This document shows, in pieces, positions 33,844-46,132 of a DNA stretch of 64,000 nucleotides. The position numbers were made by a program, and so were the translations under genes. Origin of the DNA: Gnomoniopsis sp. IMI 355080 (Eukaryota; Ascomycota; Sordariomycetes; Diaporthales; Gnomoniaceae); contig JAPEVC010000015.1 in the NCBI GenBank assembly GCA_027946555.1, positions 202,977 to 266,976 on the forward strand, read 5' to 3'. Under the pieces are notes generated by a model that saw only the letters and a program-made list of their open reading frames with translations, did no database searches and was not told the origin of the DNA. Every line of letters starts with the position of its first letter. The first letter of the stretch is position 1.

Positions 33844-35747
33844 ATGGGCTCGATACCGGACCAAGGCGAATGGAAGGGCGCACATATGCGTATCAACAGC
33901 CACGAGCCGGGTGGTTCCCTCGAGGACACCGGTAGCAAGAAGGGCGACGATCTCGAACTGCAGGACCGCGAGCAGGGCACGTCGACAGACGCAGACATTG
34001 TTGGTGGTGGCCCTGGCCGTAGTAGTCGTCGCAAGTTTCCCTTCCCGCGCCTCGGACTTGATGCTCTCATCCACGATGGTCGGCCTGAGGACAATGGCAT
34101 TCAAGACGGCTCCATCGTCTTTTACAAGGTCTACAAGAGGCGGTGGTTTGGACTTGTGGAGTTGACATTGCTCAGTCTGCTCGTCAGCTGGGAGGTTAGT
34201 TTTCTTCTTCTCAGTCTCCGTCTCACTCCAAGCCCTTCATCCTCATCCTCATCCTCATTCTTCCTCATCCCGTAGGACATGCTCCTGGTGCCTTGCATAT
34301 GTCAAGTCTCCGCCGTGTCACAGCTGGGCGTGAACGTGTGTCATTGCTCATGCTCCAACAGAGCAAGAGAGGCTTGAGTGATGAGTACTTTGAGCAAGTC
34401 ACCAACACCATAATACCGGGCTGACACGATCCATCCCAGTGGCTGACCTTCTCACCCGTCGCCGCCATTGCCGCCGACTTCTTCAACACCACTGAATCCG
34501 CCATCAACTGGTTCTCTACCTCCTTTCTGTTCGCCTTCGTCGTCATGGTCCCTTTGGTGATCTACACGTTGCACTGGGGCCCCAAGCCTTCCATCCTGAC
34601 CGCGGCCCTTCTCATGCTCATCGGCAATTGGATCCGCTATGCCGGCGTCAGGGCCTCCACGCCCAGTTTCGGCGTCGTCATGTTCGGACAGATCATTCTC
34701 GGCTTTGCCCAGCCCTTTGTGCTCGCTGGACCAACCCGCTACTCGGATATGTGGTTCACCAACCGTGGCCGTGTCGCTGCTACTGCGCTTATGAGTCTGT
34801 CGAACCCGTTTGGGGCAGCAATAGGCCAACTTGTGGTCCCTTTCTGGGTGTACAAGTCGAGTGATATCCCTAATGCCGTTCTCTACCTATCTATCATTGT
34901 GAGTTGGGTTCTCCCTCATTCTCTCCAGGACTTCGCGCAACTAACAAATACCCAGACCACTATCGTCTGCATCCCGGCCTTCTTCATCCCCGCCGCACCA
35001 CCCACACCCCCTTCTCCCTCAGGCGCGACCCAAAAAATGTCGCTAATCGCCTCCATCCGCACCATCACCTCATCCTTCGAAGTCTGGCTGCTCCTCATCC
35101 CTTTCTTCGTCTACGTCAGCCTGTTCAACTCCATCTCCACCATCATCAGCCAAGTCCTGACTCCCTATGGCTTCTCCGACAGCGACGCGGGCATTGCCGG
35201 CGCCGTCCTCATCGTCGTCGGCCTCGTCTCTGCCGCCATAACGTCACCCATTCTGGACCGCACCAAATCCTTTGTTCTCGCCTGCAAGGTCGCCGCGCCC
35301 CTCATCGCCCTCTGCTACCTGATTTTCATCTGGATGCCCGAGACCCGGTCCGACGCAGGGCCCTATGTCGTGTTGGCGGCGCTCGGCGCCGCGAGTTTCA
35401 GCCTGGTGCCCGTGGCAATGGAGCTGCTGGTTGAACTGACGCACCCTGTCAGCCCCGAGGTGACCAGTACGCTTGCATGGGCGGGTGGGCAGCTGGGTGG
35501 GGGTATTTTTATTTTGATCAGTGATGCGCTAAAGGCGGGTAACGGGGCAAGCCCGCCTGGGAATATGAAGAATGCGCTGATCTTTCAGGCCGTGGTGGCG
35601 TTAGTGGCGTTACCATTTCCAATGTTCTTGGGGTTGTTCGGACGGGGGGATAAGGTTTTGCTGAGGAGGGTACAGAGAGATCAGGAGGACGGCGTGTTGG
35701 CGCAAGAACGGGTCGGGGAGGCTTCGGGACATGAGGCTTCTATGTGA
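33844..35747 (+). CDS. MFS transporter, SLC49 (FLVCR-type) family, 3 exons
   Basis: Predicted 533-aa twelve-helix transporter from exons 33844-34194, 34440-34898 and 34956-35747. A polar N-terminus of about 95 residues leads into YKVYKRRWFGLVELTLLSLLVSW, shortened here to RRWFGLVELTLLSLLVSW. Then WFSTSFLFAFVVMVPLVIY, the central FGQIILGFAQPFVLAGPTR and MSLSNPFGAAIGQLVVPF resemble the SLC49 group, whose members are reported to move haem, choline or related solutes. The second intron is 57 bp with no stop, so the frame stays open through it; splicing is preferred because it restores the helix and has clean GTGAGT/CCCAG ends. Substrate not determinable. Confidence 0.82.
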
Positions 35748-36206
35748 TCCTGTGTTTTGGGCTGCGAAGATTATCTTACTTACTTGCTCGTGACTCTAAT
35801 GTGGGAACGATCTCATGACTTATATAGATTACAGTGCTAGAGGGAGCATTTCAAGCGAACAAGTTATGCTTGTTGAATATGTTGTGCTTAGCTACCTAGG
35901 TACCTATGGCTGCGGATACCCTGAGATGGCATAATGCTAGGAAGACATCACATTGACGATGAAGAGAAACCCTATAAAATATGTAACATTATTGCTTATT
36001 GTGATTGTCAAACCAGTCATGAAACATATGCAGCGCGCAAGCTTCGATATTCGCTGCGCCTTTTGGCACCATGCGCTGGTAGATATTAAGATTACAATGG
36101 ACGACAGCGGCCAGCCAACGCCGAGTGATGATGGCATGCTGTATAGAGCCATCGCGACTATGGGGTATACAAAGCCCAATGTAAGAGCATCATTCACCCG
36201 GAAGGT
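35748..36206. other. intergenic, convergent 3' ends
   Basis: Contains TACCTAGGTA at 35893-35902, overlapping a second palindrome TAGGTACCTA. The open frame starting at 35953 runs antisense into the reductase gene and is not supported. Confidence 0.6.
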
Positions 36207-37669
36207 CTACTTCTCAGCCACACGACTTAACCGCTCCTCCCACTCCTCTCGAAGCTTCTCCATCTGCTCCCAGCATTTCGCCGCAATCTCCTCAAACTCC
36301 GCCCTCTTCTCCTCTGTCAGCTGCTCCGGGCGCGATCTCCTACCCACGCTTTTCCTCAACACCCTACGCACAGTCCTATCCTGCTCCGCGATCTCCTCCA
36401 CGCTCTCTGCCCTCCCCTCCCATCCCCATCCGTCCAACTCTGTTTTCTTGACATACGTGTTGCCCCAAAAGTCCGTACACGAGCCCCACTTGATCCGCTG
36501 GGCATTCTCCGCGTCAAGCGTCTCCTGGCTCGACAACGCAAGCCAGGTCGTAGCCACGCCGGCTTTGTATGGGCTGACGGCGTGCCACGGCGAGCCTAAC
36601 CAGCGGCTGAGGGTGGTTCCGAGGACGTATCCCCACATGAGCATAAAGTGTAGAGGAAACATGGTCGTTGCGACGACGCCGGGGTGTGCGACATACACGT
36701 TTGGCTTTCTCCCTTGTGCTGTTGCAGGGTCCTTTGTATCGCTCTTGAAATAGGCAGCGGTTCGTGGTCGCATACTGGGCAGGTCCGCGGTCAGAGCCAG
36801 GATGTCAGTCAGCATTTTGGAGCTCTCGTATGCCACCGGCCGCTTCAAGCCTTGTATATCGTCCACGTCGAAGTGGCTAAGATTCGGGTCCACACTGCTC
36901 TGCCAGATGATGCGGCCCGGGGCGGCTCCCTCATCCTTGCGACTAAGTAGGGGCAAGAGGTAGTGCGCAAAGAGATAATGACCCAATACATTCGCGCAAA
37001 ATACAATGCCCAGTTCCGGCACATCCTCGGACGCGGCCTTGGGCAGCGGGTTGACAGTCAGGCCCGCGACCGAGCGCTTGAATGTCGGACGCGTTGTCGA
37101 CTGGATCCAGCCCTCCGTAACAACTTGCCAGGCAAAACCTAGCCAGCTGACATGCGACCAGCCGCCGACGCCTGCGTTGAATATGACCGAATCAAGCCGT
37201 GGAATCTTGACCTCGGCGCGTATATCATCGAAATAGACAGTGCCGTTGACGAGCTGCTCCGCGGCGCGGCGCACGGTGCTCAAATCACACAGGTCAAGCT
37301 GGACCGAGGCCACGTGCACGCGAGCGAGGGTGTCGTTCAGGTCGCGTACACCACGCTGCTTGAGAGACTTGTTGGTCGAGGCGGCGTGAAGGAGGTGTTG
37401 GCGCAGGCTGGCGATGGTCTCGGCGGCTTTGCGGGCAGAACGCGTCGTGGGAAGGAGGACGAGGTGTGAAGTTAGTGGGCGTTCGGTGAGGAAGGTGTCG
37501 ATTGTGCGCTCGCAGATGCCCAGGCCGACGCCACTTGAGGAGAAGTCTGGTCAGTGGACGGGGCGAAGAGTATGGTAAGGGTTTGGGAGGGTTGCTACCT
37601 GTTGGCGCCAGTGACGAGCACGAAGAGGGTGTCCAGCGCTGGTAGTAAGGCCCAGGCGGCTGGTGCCAT
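36207..37669 (-). CDS. erg27: 3-ketosteroid reductase, ergosterol synthesis
   Basis: Predicted 465-aa short-chain dehydrogenase from minus-strand exons 37669-37599 and 37533-36207 (intron 65 bp). The NADPH-binding motif is TGANSGVG (20-27), split by the intron. The active site is Ser236/237, Tyr259 and Lys263 (YESSK), and VQLDLCDL, RLDSVIFNAGVGGWS, GHYLFAHYLLPLLSR and VKKTELDGWGWEGR follow the order typical of fungal Erg27. It reduces the C3 ketone during sterol C4-demethylation at the ER. A C-terminal charged coiled helix (residues about 400-465) ends the protein. A paralog with a related steroid or polyketide substrate is the main alternative. Confidence 0.85.
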
Positions 37670-38314
37670 GTTGACAAGCTTCAATCGCGAGGCCAAGAGA
37701 CCGGGTCGTCCTTCAGCTCTTCCAATCGATGGGCTGGTGGAAAGGAGATCCCCTTATAGGCTTCAAGGCACACGCAGTCTCTCCAGTGGTTGCTAAAGCC
37801 AGGGAAGGTTTACGTAGGCGGTGTAGCACGTTGTCATGGATCTGCCGACTAATTTGGTAGTCAAAGTTCCACTCGGTGAAGCCCGCCATCCTCTCATGCC
37901 GGCCTCAAGACAAGACTGTTGCAAATTGATTTGGAGGTAGTGAATAGTACAAGTGTTCTAAATTGATATAATCTCGGTGTAAACTGTTGTTAACTCTTGT
38001 ATGCGGCGTAGGTGCTTCAGGTACCCAGGTATGTAAATGGCCACCTACGGGGTGTCCCAGTGGCCGACACGGCTCCGAGCGCAGCTGCGCCCGCCCGATG
38101 TACTTGGTATACGCGGCCCGGACCGTCTCCAGTCGGCCTGGACTGCCTGGTCGGCTCCGGAAATCATTGTGATTCTCCGGCTTCACTTTATATGTCTCCG
38201 TTCACACACGCACGCACAACTTGCTCTTGGTGCGCTCATCGTATTGCTATTGTCTGGACACATGCCAAAACATCATTTAGCTGTCCATCTCATCATGTCG
38301 TCTCCCAAACAACC
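37670..38314. other. divergent intergenic region
   Basis: 645 bp between the reductase start and the OB-fold-like gene start. Nothing else recognised. Confidence 0.55.
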
Positions 38315-39487
38315 ATGACACGGAAAGTCCTCCTAGCGGGAGCCCCGGACTACCACCGGCTCGACTGGGCCCCGTCCAACCTTCTCACTACCTTCCAGCC
38401 ATCCATTGCGCAATTTGCCCTGCTTCAACCTCCTGCTCCACCATCCACAGTGGTTCAAGATATATCGTACCTCGATCTAGCCGTGTGGCGCTCCCTCTCC
38501 CTTCAACGCACCCACATTCGCACCGGCTTCTCCCAACAACACGATCTACGTTTCGTAGGCGCCTTCCCTAGCAGCGCCGACTTCCTCACCACTGCTAGCA
38601 TTTCATTTGGGACTGCATCGCAGGCTTTGAGCCAGCAGGACGCTGATGATGAGACCAGCAGACTCGTTGCGGAGTTCTATGAGCACTCACTCGCTGTGCA
38701 CCATGACATGGCCAGCTCCCAAATCGTGCCACAGCAGGACTCGCAGAAAGCCACCTCATTTAACACGGACGTCTCCTCCATGAGCGACACAACCTCAAGC
38801 GCAAAGGCCAGTGAAGAGGGCGACTCAATCACCGTCGCGGACGGCACGACGCTGCTCAAAGCGCCCCTTCGACCCGGCCGCAGTAATGACCATCTCTCGG
38901 ACCTGGAAGATATCCCGCCCGCCTCATATCTCATCTCTATCATCCCCGCCACCATGACCGTCACCCTGATTGTCGGCATCATCAGCATCGCCGCCCCGCG
39001 CACCATCAAAACTCACTATGGCGCAACCAAGACGCTCGTCGAAGTGTTGGTGGGCGATGAGACGAAGAGCGGGTTTTCCGTGACGTTTTGGCTCGCCGAT
39101 GAAGCGGATGAGGGGGCGTTGGCAGGGCTGAGAAGCCAGGATGTCGTGCTTATGCAGAACGTCGCGTTGAATGTCTTTCGCAATCGAGTGTACGGGGGCA
39201 GCCTGAGGAGAGGCATGACCAGGGTAGCGTTGCTCTACCGGGGGAGGAAGATTGGGAGTGACGATGAGGATGGGTACTATCTCTTTGAAGATTTGGCCAA
39301 AGCTGGAAGGGGAAAGCACATGCATCCTCAACTCGACAAGACGAGAAGGGTGAGGGATTGGGTATTGAAGTTTGTTGGAGGAGGAGGTGCTGTGGAGAGA
39401 AAAGGCCCCAGGACAAGAAAGGGTAAGGACAGGACAGCATCAACCTTAAGAGACTGGAATCAGCCCCCACCTTTGGATTCTCAGTAG
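38315..39487 (+). CDS. hypothetical protein with OB-fold-like C-terminal domain, 390 aa
   Basis: Single-exon frame. I chose ATG 38315 (MTRKVLLAG...) because upstream sequence looks non-coding although the frame is open from 38012. The N-terminal third contains ISYLDLAVWRSLSLQRTHI. A variable, acidic linker follows. Residues about 205-330 form a beta-rich block (YLISIIPATMTVTLIVGIIS, VEVLVGDETKSGFSVTFWLA, LRSQDVVLMQNVALNVFRN), which resembles an OB-fold nucleic-acid-binding domain. The tail is basic (RKGPRTRKGKDR in spirit: VERKGPRTRKGKDR). A DNA-repair or telomere-type adaptor role is possible but not shown. Confidence 0.72.
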   Translation: MTRKVLLAGAPDYHRLDWAPSNLLTTFQPSIAQFALLQPPAPPSTVVQDISYLDLAVWRSLSLQRTHIRTGFSQQHDLRFVGAFPSSADFLTTASISFGTASQALSQQDADDETSRLVAEFYEHSLAVHHDMASSQIVPQQDSQKATSFNTDVSSMSDTTSSAKASEEGDSITVADGTTLLKAPLRPGRSNDHLSDLEDIPPASYLISIIPATMTVTLIVGIISIAAPRTIKTHYGATKTLVEVLVGDETKSGFSVTFWLADEADEGALAGLRSQDVVLMQNVALNVFRNRVYGGSLRRGMTRVALLYRGRKIGSDDEDGYYLFEDLAKAGRGKHMHPQLDKTRRVRDWVLKFVGGGGAVERKGPRTRKGKDRTASTLRDWNQPPPLDSQ

Positions 39488-39763
39488 GCAGCTTTGATCT
39501 TTTTTTTTCAGACACCCGGGCAGCAAGAGGGGTTGAGGTGCATTTAGGCATTGTTTGGGCGTTTCATTTTTTGGCGCATATACACCGGCGTATGGTATGC
39601 TTTTCCCTCTTAGAAAAGACTCGATAGGCTGAAGCAGCTGAGTATCTGCAAATCGAGTCATTCCCTCCCGGCTGGTAAGATCTCAGAGTGAGTATCATAT
39701 GGGAATACTATGCTGCTGAAAAGTGTATTCAAACCTTGTAGATTGTCCTTGAGTTTTTGACGA

Positions 39764-41454
39764 CTACTTGTTCCGGTTCCTGGTCTTCTTTTGAGTCTGA
39801 GTTGTATCCTCCTCCTCCTCGTCTTGGCCTTTCTTCAAATCTTCCGTGAGACCCCATTCCTCTTGGTCGTACCAGTCCTCTCCGTCTGACATGTCGCGGT
39901 TGGGACCGCAGTGTGCCTCCGCTTTTGCCCAAGACAGAACGGTCTTACGTTGTCGATCTGCCTTCAATAATCCTTCGTAAAGCCTCTTCGTCCCGCGGCA
40001 GACTTCCTCTTGCTTTTGTACATAAAGCTGCAACAACCGCCGAACGTCTTCTGCTTCTTGTTCTGGGAGGCCTAGATCGCGATCAGGATGCGCTGATTTC
40101 GGTGCGAGAAATATGGGATGTATAAAGGCTTCGTCGGCCAATGCGGCTAGCAAAGCTGCTGCCTCATTGTCGCTTGCTTTTTGCTTTGAATTGGGCCCTC
40201 CGTTAACCTTAGATCCAGCAACGTCCGACATGACGACATCCTCGTCTCCAGGTTCTGCTGTGGTCTCTGGTTCTTTTCCTTTTATCTTTGATGTCTGATG
40301 TTGCGTGGAGTCGCCATTGGTATGATCTGTCTGCCCCGTGTCACCATTCGTCAAGGGTTGTGCTTCCCTTTCTGCAGGTCCGTTTTCAATCTGCGAGAGG
40401 ATTGGCGGTGCTGCTGCAGTGGTGCTCTCTGCTTGTGCCTCTCCAACTTGTGATTCGGTATTACTGTCTGCCATTTGCACATCCCTATTGTCTGTTCTCG
40501 GCTCTGTGTCATTTGAATCGGCTCCATTGGTTGCGCGTTTTGGCTCTCCGTTTGTCGCAAACAATTCCACGCCAGTGCCATTGGATTTTGATGTTACTGT
40601 CGCTTCTTCCTGGCCTGTCTGCGTTTCTATTCGTCTGCGCTTCAACATGCGCGTCATGAATTTATCATCGAAGTATTCGCTATCGTTGGGGCCGAGGAAC
40701 ATTTCGCAATTTGCCCAAGTATGATCACCGGTGAGCTTCGCCAAGAGGGGACGAACTTTCGACAAGGCGGCATTCTCCTTGTGCATAAGATCGCAGCCTT
40801 GGTTTGCCAAAGCGTTGAGGGCTGTCGATGTGAACGGTCGCGACAGTGTGGGATGGGTGGGCAATTCGGTGACGGATGTTAGAGGAGCGAGTAGTTCTGT
40901 TCATCGTTAGTATGCCCTTTTCCGGGGATAATATGGACATCATATATGACCTACGTTCGAGGCGGATCGAAGAGTATGGGTCACTTTCGGCAGCAACAGC
41001 GATGGCATCTTGTACTCGCTCCTCGTCATCGTCGCTATCGATGTCATAACCATCCTCGTCTACTAGAGGGGGGTTTCGGCTTATAATGGGCCGTCGATAG
41101 CCAGCATGTTCGACCTCCTGTGTTCTTCAATTAGCGCAAGATCTCTCCAAACCTTTCGCGATGGTGCCAATGAGGGAGCAACGTGCCTCTTTGTAGACCG
41201 AAGGCCCAGTAGGTGGCCCCAGCTTGCCCTCGCGCACAAATTTAGCTTTCTGCTTCAACTTATTGCCTCGATTTGTTGGGGCCTGGATCTCAGAGTCGGA
41301 GTCGGATTCTTGAAAAGCGACTCTGTCAGTCCACCAGCTCGACATCCTTTCGTCGGTGACCCAGAACAGTGCTCTTACCGATGGCGTCCCGGGCGATCCT
41401 CTTTTTCATGGCTTTTATCGTCTCAAGGACGTAAATTTGATCTCGCGATGTCAT
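39764..41454 (-). CDS. RXT2: RXT2-like subunit of the Rpd3L histone deacetylase complex, 4 exons
   Basis: Predicted 497-aa nuclear protein from minus-strand exons 41454-41379, 41308-41187, 41117-40955 and 40896-39764. The conserved RXT2 N-terminal block reads through the joins: RDQIYVLETIKAMKKRI, APTNRGNKLKQKAKFVREGK, LGPPTGPSVYKE, then EVEHAGYRRPIISRNPPLVD, DEDGYDIDSDDDEER and LLAPLTSVTELPTHPTLSRP. The C-terminal half is acidic and disordered, then helical. Joining exons 2 and 3 in frame needs a GC donor (GAG|GCACGT); no GT donor gives the right phase. It should act in transcriptional repression. It is head-to-head with TRAPPC11 across 869 bp. Confidence 0.88.
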
Positions 41455-42323
41455 TTTTGACTGCTAATTGAGAGACACGACGACTCTCGAAAGCTGGACT
41501 GAGTCGATTCGGCGTGGTTGGGGTCTGGGTGCGCGTGAAGGTTTGCCCGCGCAACTTGGATCGCGAAGCAAAGCCGGCAAGCAAGTCGACGGCTTCGTTC
41601 TTTACATGCGCAAGGGAGGACTGAGACCCCGAGGAGAAGGTGGAAATGCGTAGATACTTGGGAAAGATGTCCAAGAATTAATCTGGTGGTAGACGAGAGG
41701 AGTGATCTGGTGGTGCCGAATAGAGTCAAGAGAAAGTTGGGTGGGATAGTGGTCGGATCGGCGCGACATCAGATGGTCGGCCACCAGGTACCGGACAGCG
41801 GCAGGCATTATGGTCAATAGAAAAGAATCGCTCCTTACCCGTATCTGTAGGAACCGAGGAATGCTAGCCCCCCCCCCCCCAAAACCACCTAAATTGTGAC
41901 GCCATGCCATCCAATATCTGCCAAAAGTTGCTCTCACCGCCTGCCGGGATAGAAGCTCAAGCATTCCACCTCCCGTATCACAACTTAGCCTCAACAGCTT
42001 TTGAACCTATACGACGGTCGCAGAAGTCGCACGCGATCCGATGGAGAGTTTTACGATTCGAATACGTACAGCAGCATGACAGCGGCATGATATAGCCAAA
42101 TCGAACTTATTCTGCTTTTGCGCCCTGTGTTCTTATCACCATCGCAGCGTGTTGCGCGTTCCCCACTGAACTGGGCCATAGTCTCCCTGTCCGAACAATT
42201 AACGTTTAACGTCCGACTCTATGGTCTCCGACTTCGAGCTCGAGTAGGCAGTCGGACTTCGTGACACCAGGGCAAAGCACCGCCACACCCTCTGACGACG
42301 GGCGTTTCCTCTCAACACGAAAG
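41455..42323. other. divergent promoter between RXT2 and TRAPPC11
   Basis: 869 bp between divergent starts. It holds a 13-base C run at 41868-41880. No separate gene is supported. Confidence 0.6.
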
Positions 42324-45300
42324 ATGGACGAATATCCTCCCTGCAGTCTGGACTTCTGCTTGCCCTTGGCTGTCCTGCTCGGTCTTCCGTCCAACTACGT
42401 CCAAGAGTCTGCTCTGGATCCCGAGGATAAGGAGGGTGCTGTCCTGATACGATCGAATCCTCCTCCCGTAGAAGGCGATCAAGTTGCTGCCCTAATCCAG
42501 TATATCCGAAACTCCGACGCTTCAGGGCTTCCATGGAATGGCAGGGAAACAAGGAACATCAAATACAAATTTCGGTTCAAGACAGCTGGAAGAGTATGGT
42601 ACATGATCCCCTTTTGAGTAATATCATGGTCTGACCACTCCTAGACGTATCTTCTACCGCCAAAGCTCGCACGCCTGCCCGACGACTTTGAAATTCCGCC
42701 GTCCCAAGCGGTCCTCCACTCGCCACTCTCGCCTCTGAGCCCTATCTCGAGTCTCTACCCTGATGGTCTTATTGACACGAAATGGCTGAAGAAGCATCAG
42801 GACTTGGTACCCAGTGTCTTCTTGTGTCTATACAGCCTGACGGCTGATCCTACCTTGGCAACTTTGCACGATAACAAGATCAAGACGGACATAGGCGGTT
42901 TGAGGAACGCCGTCGGCCAATCCGGCTGCAAGTCGAGATTAGCCGTGATGATACTCGTGGACAACTCATCTGGTTCACAGGAGAGGCTGGAGAATATACG
43001 GAGGGGCGGGGGGCTGGATGCCAAGTCCTTCTTCGCCATTCCTACAAACGCAGCACCGGATGAGATGAGCCGGATCCTCGACAACGCTCTGACCACTCTC
43101 TACACACAGGCCATCGACTATTATCGGGACCATGGCAGGCTTGCAAAGAAGAAACGGGGCCGTGGGGCAGCACCTCAACCTACTGTACCACCGACTATGG
43201 GAACGTCTCAGACTCTGTCGCTCGCAGGTTGGAATGTGCGTTATGATTTCAAGTCTGCAATCTGGGCAGAGTACCGCCAAGAGATGGACACGGCTCTGCG
43301 CTCCTTTGAGCAGGCCTACGAAAACCTCATGGGCTCTGAAGTTATGGAAGCAATTCCAAGTTGGAATCCGAGGTGGAACCATGCCAGGCTTCTTGCAGAT
43401 ATAATTGCTGTGCGTTGTATCCGCTGTCTATTCTGGAATGATCAATATACGGCGGCTGTACGTCGATGGCAGTCACACCGCGATATAATGGCAGACTTTG
43501 TTGACAGGCTAGGTCGCGGGACTAAGTGCTACGGCTGGGAGGCTTGGGAGGCAAGATGGGCCGTCGTCATGGCAAATCTCATTGAGAAAGCTGATATACC
43601 CGATTTCGACCATTCTGCTGTCAGCATTTTCCTGGTGTCCGAAAAGAGCGCGCAGTCAGAACGCATACAACCATGGGAACTTCTTCACCATCCGGGCTAT
43701 TGGTACCGCTTAGCAGCGCGTCACACACTTGCACGCCGCCAACTCGCGTATTCGATGCCCCAGGATGATAGACGGTCACCTAGTCAGTCACCAGCTTCAA
43801 AATTAGCTTCCAAGGCCTTCATCTACGACAACTACATGTGTCCGGAACCGTACGAGGAACTTCCACTAGCACAGTCAGGGGTCAACCATTCTCAGATGAT
43901 ACTGGATTACCTTCTATCGGCCCAGTCATATTTCATCAAGAAGCGACAACAACGTAGCGCCGCAGAAGTGTCCCTAGACTGTGCAAAAGAGCTTGCGACA
44001 AGTAAGGATTGGGAGAACGTCGTGAAGATATTGCGTCCTTTCTGGGAGGAAATGTCTTTTCGGCGAGATGGTTGGCCAGAAATTACGGAGGATATGTGCT
44101 GGGTCCTCAGGACTGCGGCGTTAGAGACTGCGCAGGCAGACCTAGTAGTCTCGATTGATTGGGAGCTGTTGAACAAGAGTAAGGTTCCCACTCATGTGAC
44201 AGTCCTGCGGATACTAAAATGACCCTCATAGGATTCCCTAAGCGTGACAACTGGCATTATGACTTGTCAAAATCGCTGGAAGGTATCGATGCACCGAAGC
44301 CGTCAATCGAAGTCAATGACGACTTGGGCACCTCGTTTTTGGCACCATCTTTTGTCTTCCGACACGAAGAGGGAAAAGCTGGCCAAACATGCCAAGCCCA
44401 GCTTTCTATCAAGTCGAATGCTGCCCCCGGATCCGCACCGATTGTGCTGGAGAGTATTCTGATTCATTTCGACGGCAGCATAAGGCCAATAGTTCTGACA
44501 CATGTCCCGACCGGCGACATCGAGGGGCAAGAGCAAAAATCCGTTGTCAAGAGCGTCGTCTCCCTGACAGAAGCCAAGCCAGAGGCTGAGGCGGAAAGTA
44601 CAGATGCTCAAAGTCTCGGAGCTCCGCTAAAGATGTATGGTACTAGTGATTTGACACTGATTCCCGGGCAGACCACTGTGTTTGAACTGCACATACCCTT
44701 GAGGGAGCCTGGTGAAGCCAATGCCTCGTCACTCAAGTTCACCGTCAACAACGACGCATTCACTCTTACACACACCGCCAGCATTCAAAAGGCAGGAAGT
44801 GGGAATGTTTGGTATTCAGGGACAGTAAGACGGCGCATGGCCCGAACGCATCCCCAGTCCATCCGCGTCCTACCAAGGCCACCGAAAATGGAAATCAATG
44901 AAATCAATTTTCGCGACCAATATTACACCAACGAAATGATCGAACTCCTCTTCCACGTTGTTAACGAAGAAGACGCGGACGCAACGGCAAAGATTGATAT
45001 CTCAATTCTCAGCGACGAAGCGCCAAACTTCAAATTAAAGACCGCAGATGGTACAGAGAGTCGAGCGCTAGCAGATGACGAAGAGTCCAAGCTGCAGGGC
45101 TCATCTCTGGGCTTGATTAAATCATCAGAAGCCTCTCAAATCAGCTTAACCCTGACAGCAGCGGAACGGCCTACGGCTTACACTTTGACGCTGAAAGTGT
45201 CGTACAATCTCAATACCGATCTTGCGACCACGATTATACAAGAAGCTGCATATCGAATTGAAGTTGCGAGCCCGTTTGAGGCAAATTACGAGCTCTTACC

Positions 45301-46132
45301 TCGTGTCCATCCAGACCCTTGGCCAAGCCTGTTCGACCACGAAGGTGTCCAGAACCCGTCGGCAGAGAGCCCAGGTCCAAATCAGGGCTTGGCCCAGGCG
45401 TGGTGTCTGGTCACCAAGTACGCCTCGTTTGCATCTGAAAACCTCAAGGTCCTAGATCTGGACATCGAAATTGCACCCGCCAATGGCGTGCAATCTCAGA
45501 CTTCGAAGCGACAGGCTTTGCCTGCAGAAGGGCTGGAGGTCAAGCCCAATATCATTGCAGAGACCCAATTTAACGTTGCTGTGAAGCGCCTCAGCCTCGA
45601 CGAGCGAAGCCCTATGGGCCTGGACGTCTCTTTTGTGGTTACTTGGTCGCGACTGCCGAAGGATGGCGAGCAGGTTACGACCAATCGCACTCTTCTCGCG
45701 GTCCCCCGCCTTCCCATCTTCAACACGGAGCCCCGCGTGCTCGCATCCGTGTCCTACGCCAAGCCAAACGAGGACGGCCGGACCGCTATGGTGTTGCTGG
45801 ATGTTACAATCGAGAACGCCTCAAACCACTTCTTGACGTTCGGGCTGGTCATGGATCCCAGTGATCAATTCGCATTCTCAGGTGCAAAGCAGACGACACT
45901 AAATCTACTGCCTGTGTCCCGGAGAACGTTGACATACCGTTTACTGCCACTTGGGAGTGGAGTAAAAGGCGGGTGGATCAAACCTAGCTTGACAGTAAAG
46001 GATAAATATTTCCAAAAGGTCTTGAGGATCATCCCGACTGAAGGAATGAAGAAGACTGCGGAGGGTTTCTTGGTCTGGGTACCGGGGATGAACGGGGCTG
46101 GCGCTGACCAAGAAGGGGAAGAGGATGTGTGA
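42324..46132 (+). CDS. TRAPPC11: TRAPPC11 (foie gras/Gryzun) trafficking subunit, 3 exons
   Basis: Predicted 1234-aa protein from exons 42324-42593, 42645-44178 and 44232-46132 (introns 51 and 53 bp). The start MDEYPPCSLDFCLPLAVLLGL, shortened here to DEYPPCSLDFCLPLAVLLGL, is the family opening. The foie-gras domain covers about residues 240-560 (WNVRYDFKSAIWAEYRQEMD, TALRSFEQAYENLM, WNPRWNHARLLADIIAVRCI). The Gryzun-type beta-rich region fills the last 600 residues. The second intron contains a stop and an ATGA that make the gene look like two overlapping frames; splicing GA|GTAAGG to CATAG|GA restores NKRFPKRDNWHYDLSKSLEG. It works in the TRAPP complex in ER-Golgi and autophagy traffic. Confidence 0.9.

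Noticed and set aside
35953..36753. 266-aa plus-strand frame
   Set aside because: Mostly antisense to the ERG27-like gene, whose SDR motifs are unambiguous.
44219..44222. ATGA overlap of two large frames, as if translationally coupled
   Set aside because: A 53-bp intron with GTAAGG donor, branch-like TACTAAA and CATAG acceptor joins both frames into one TRAPPC11 protein with the expected seam.
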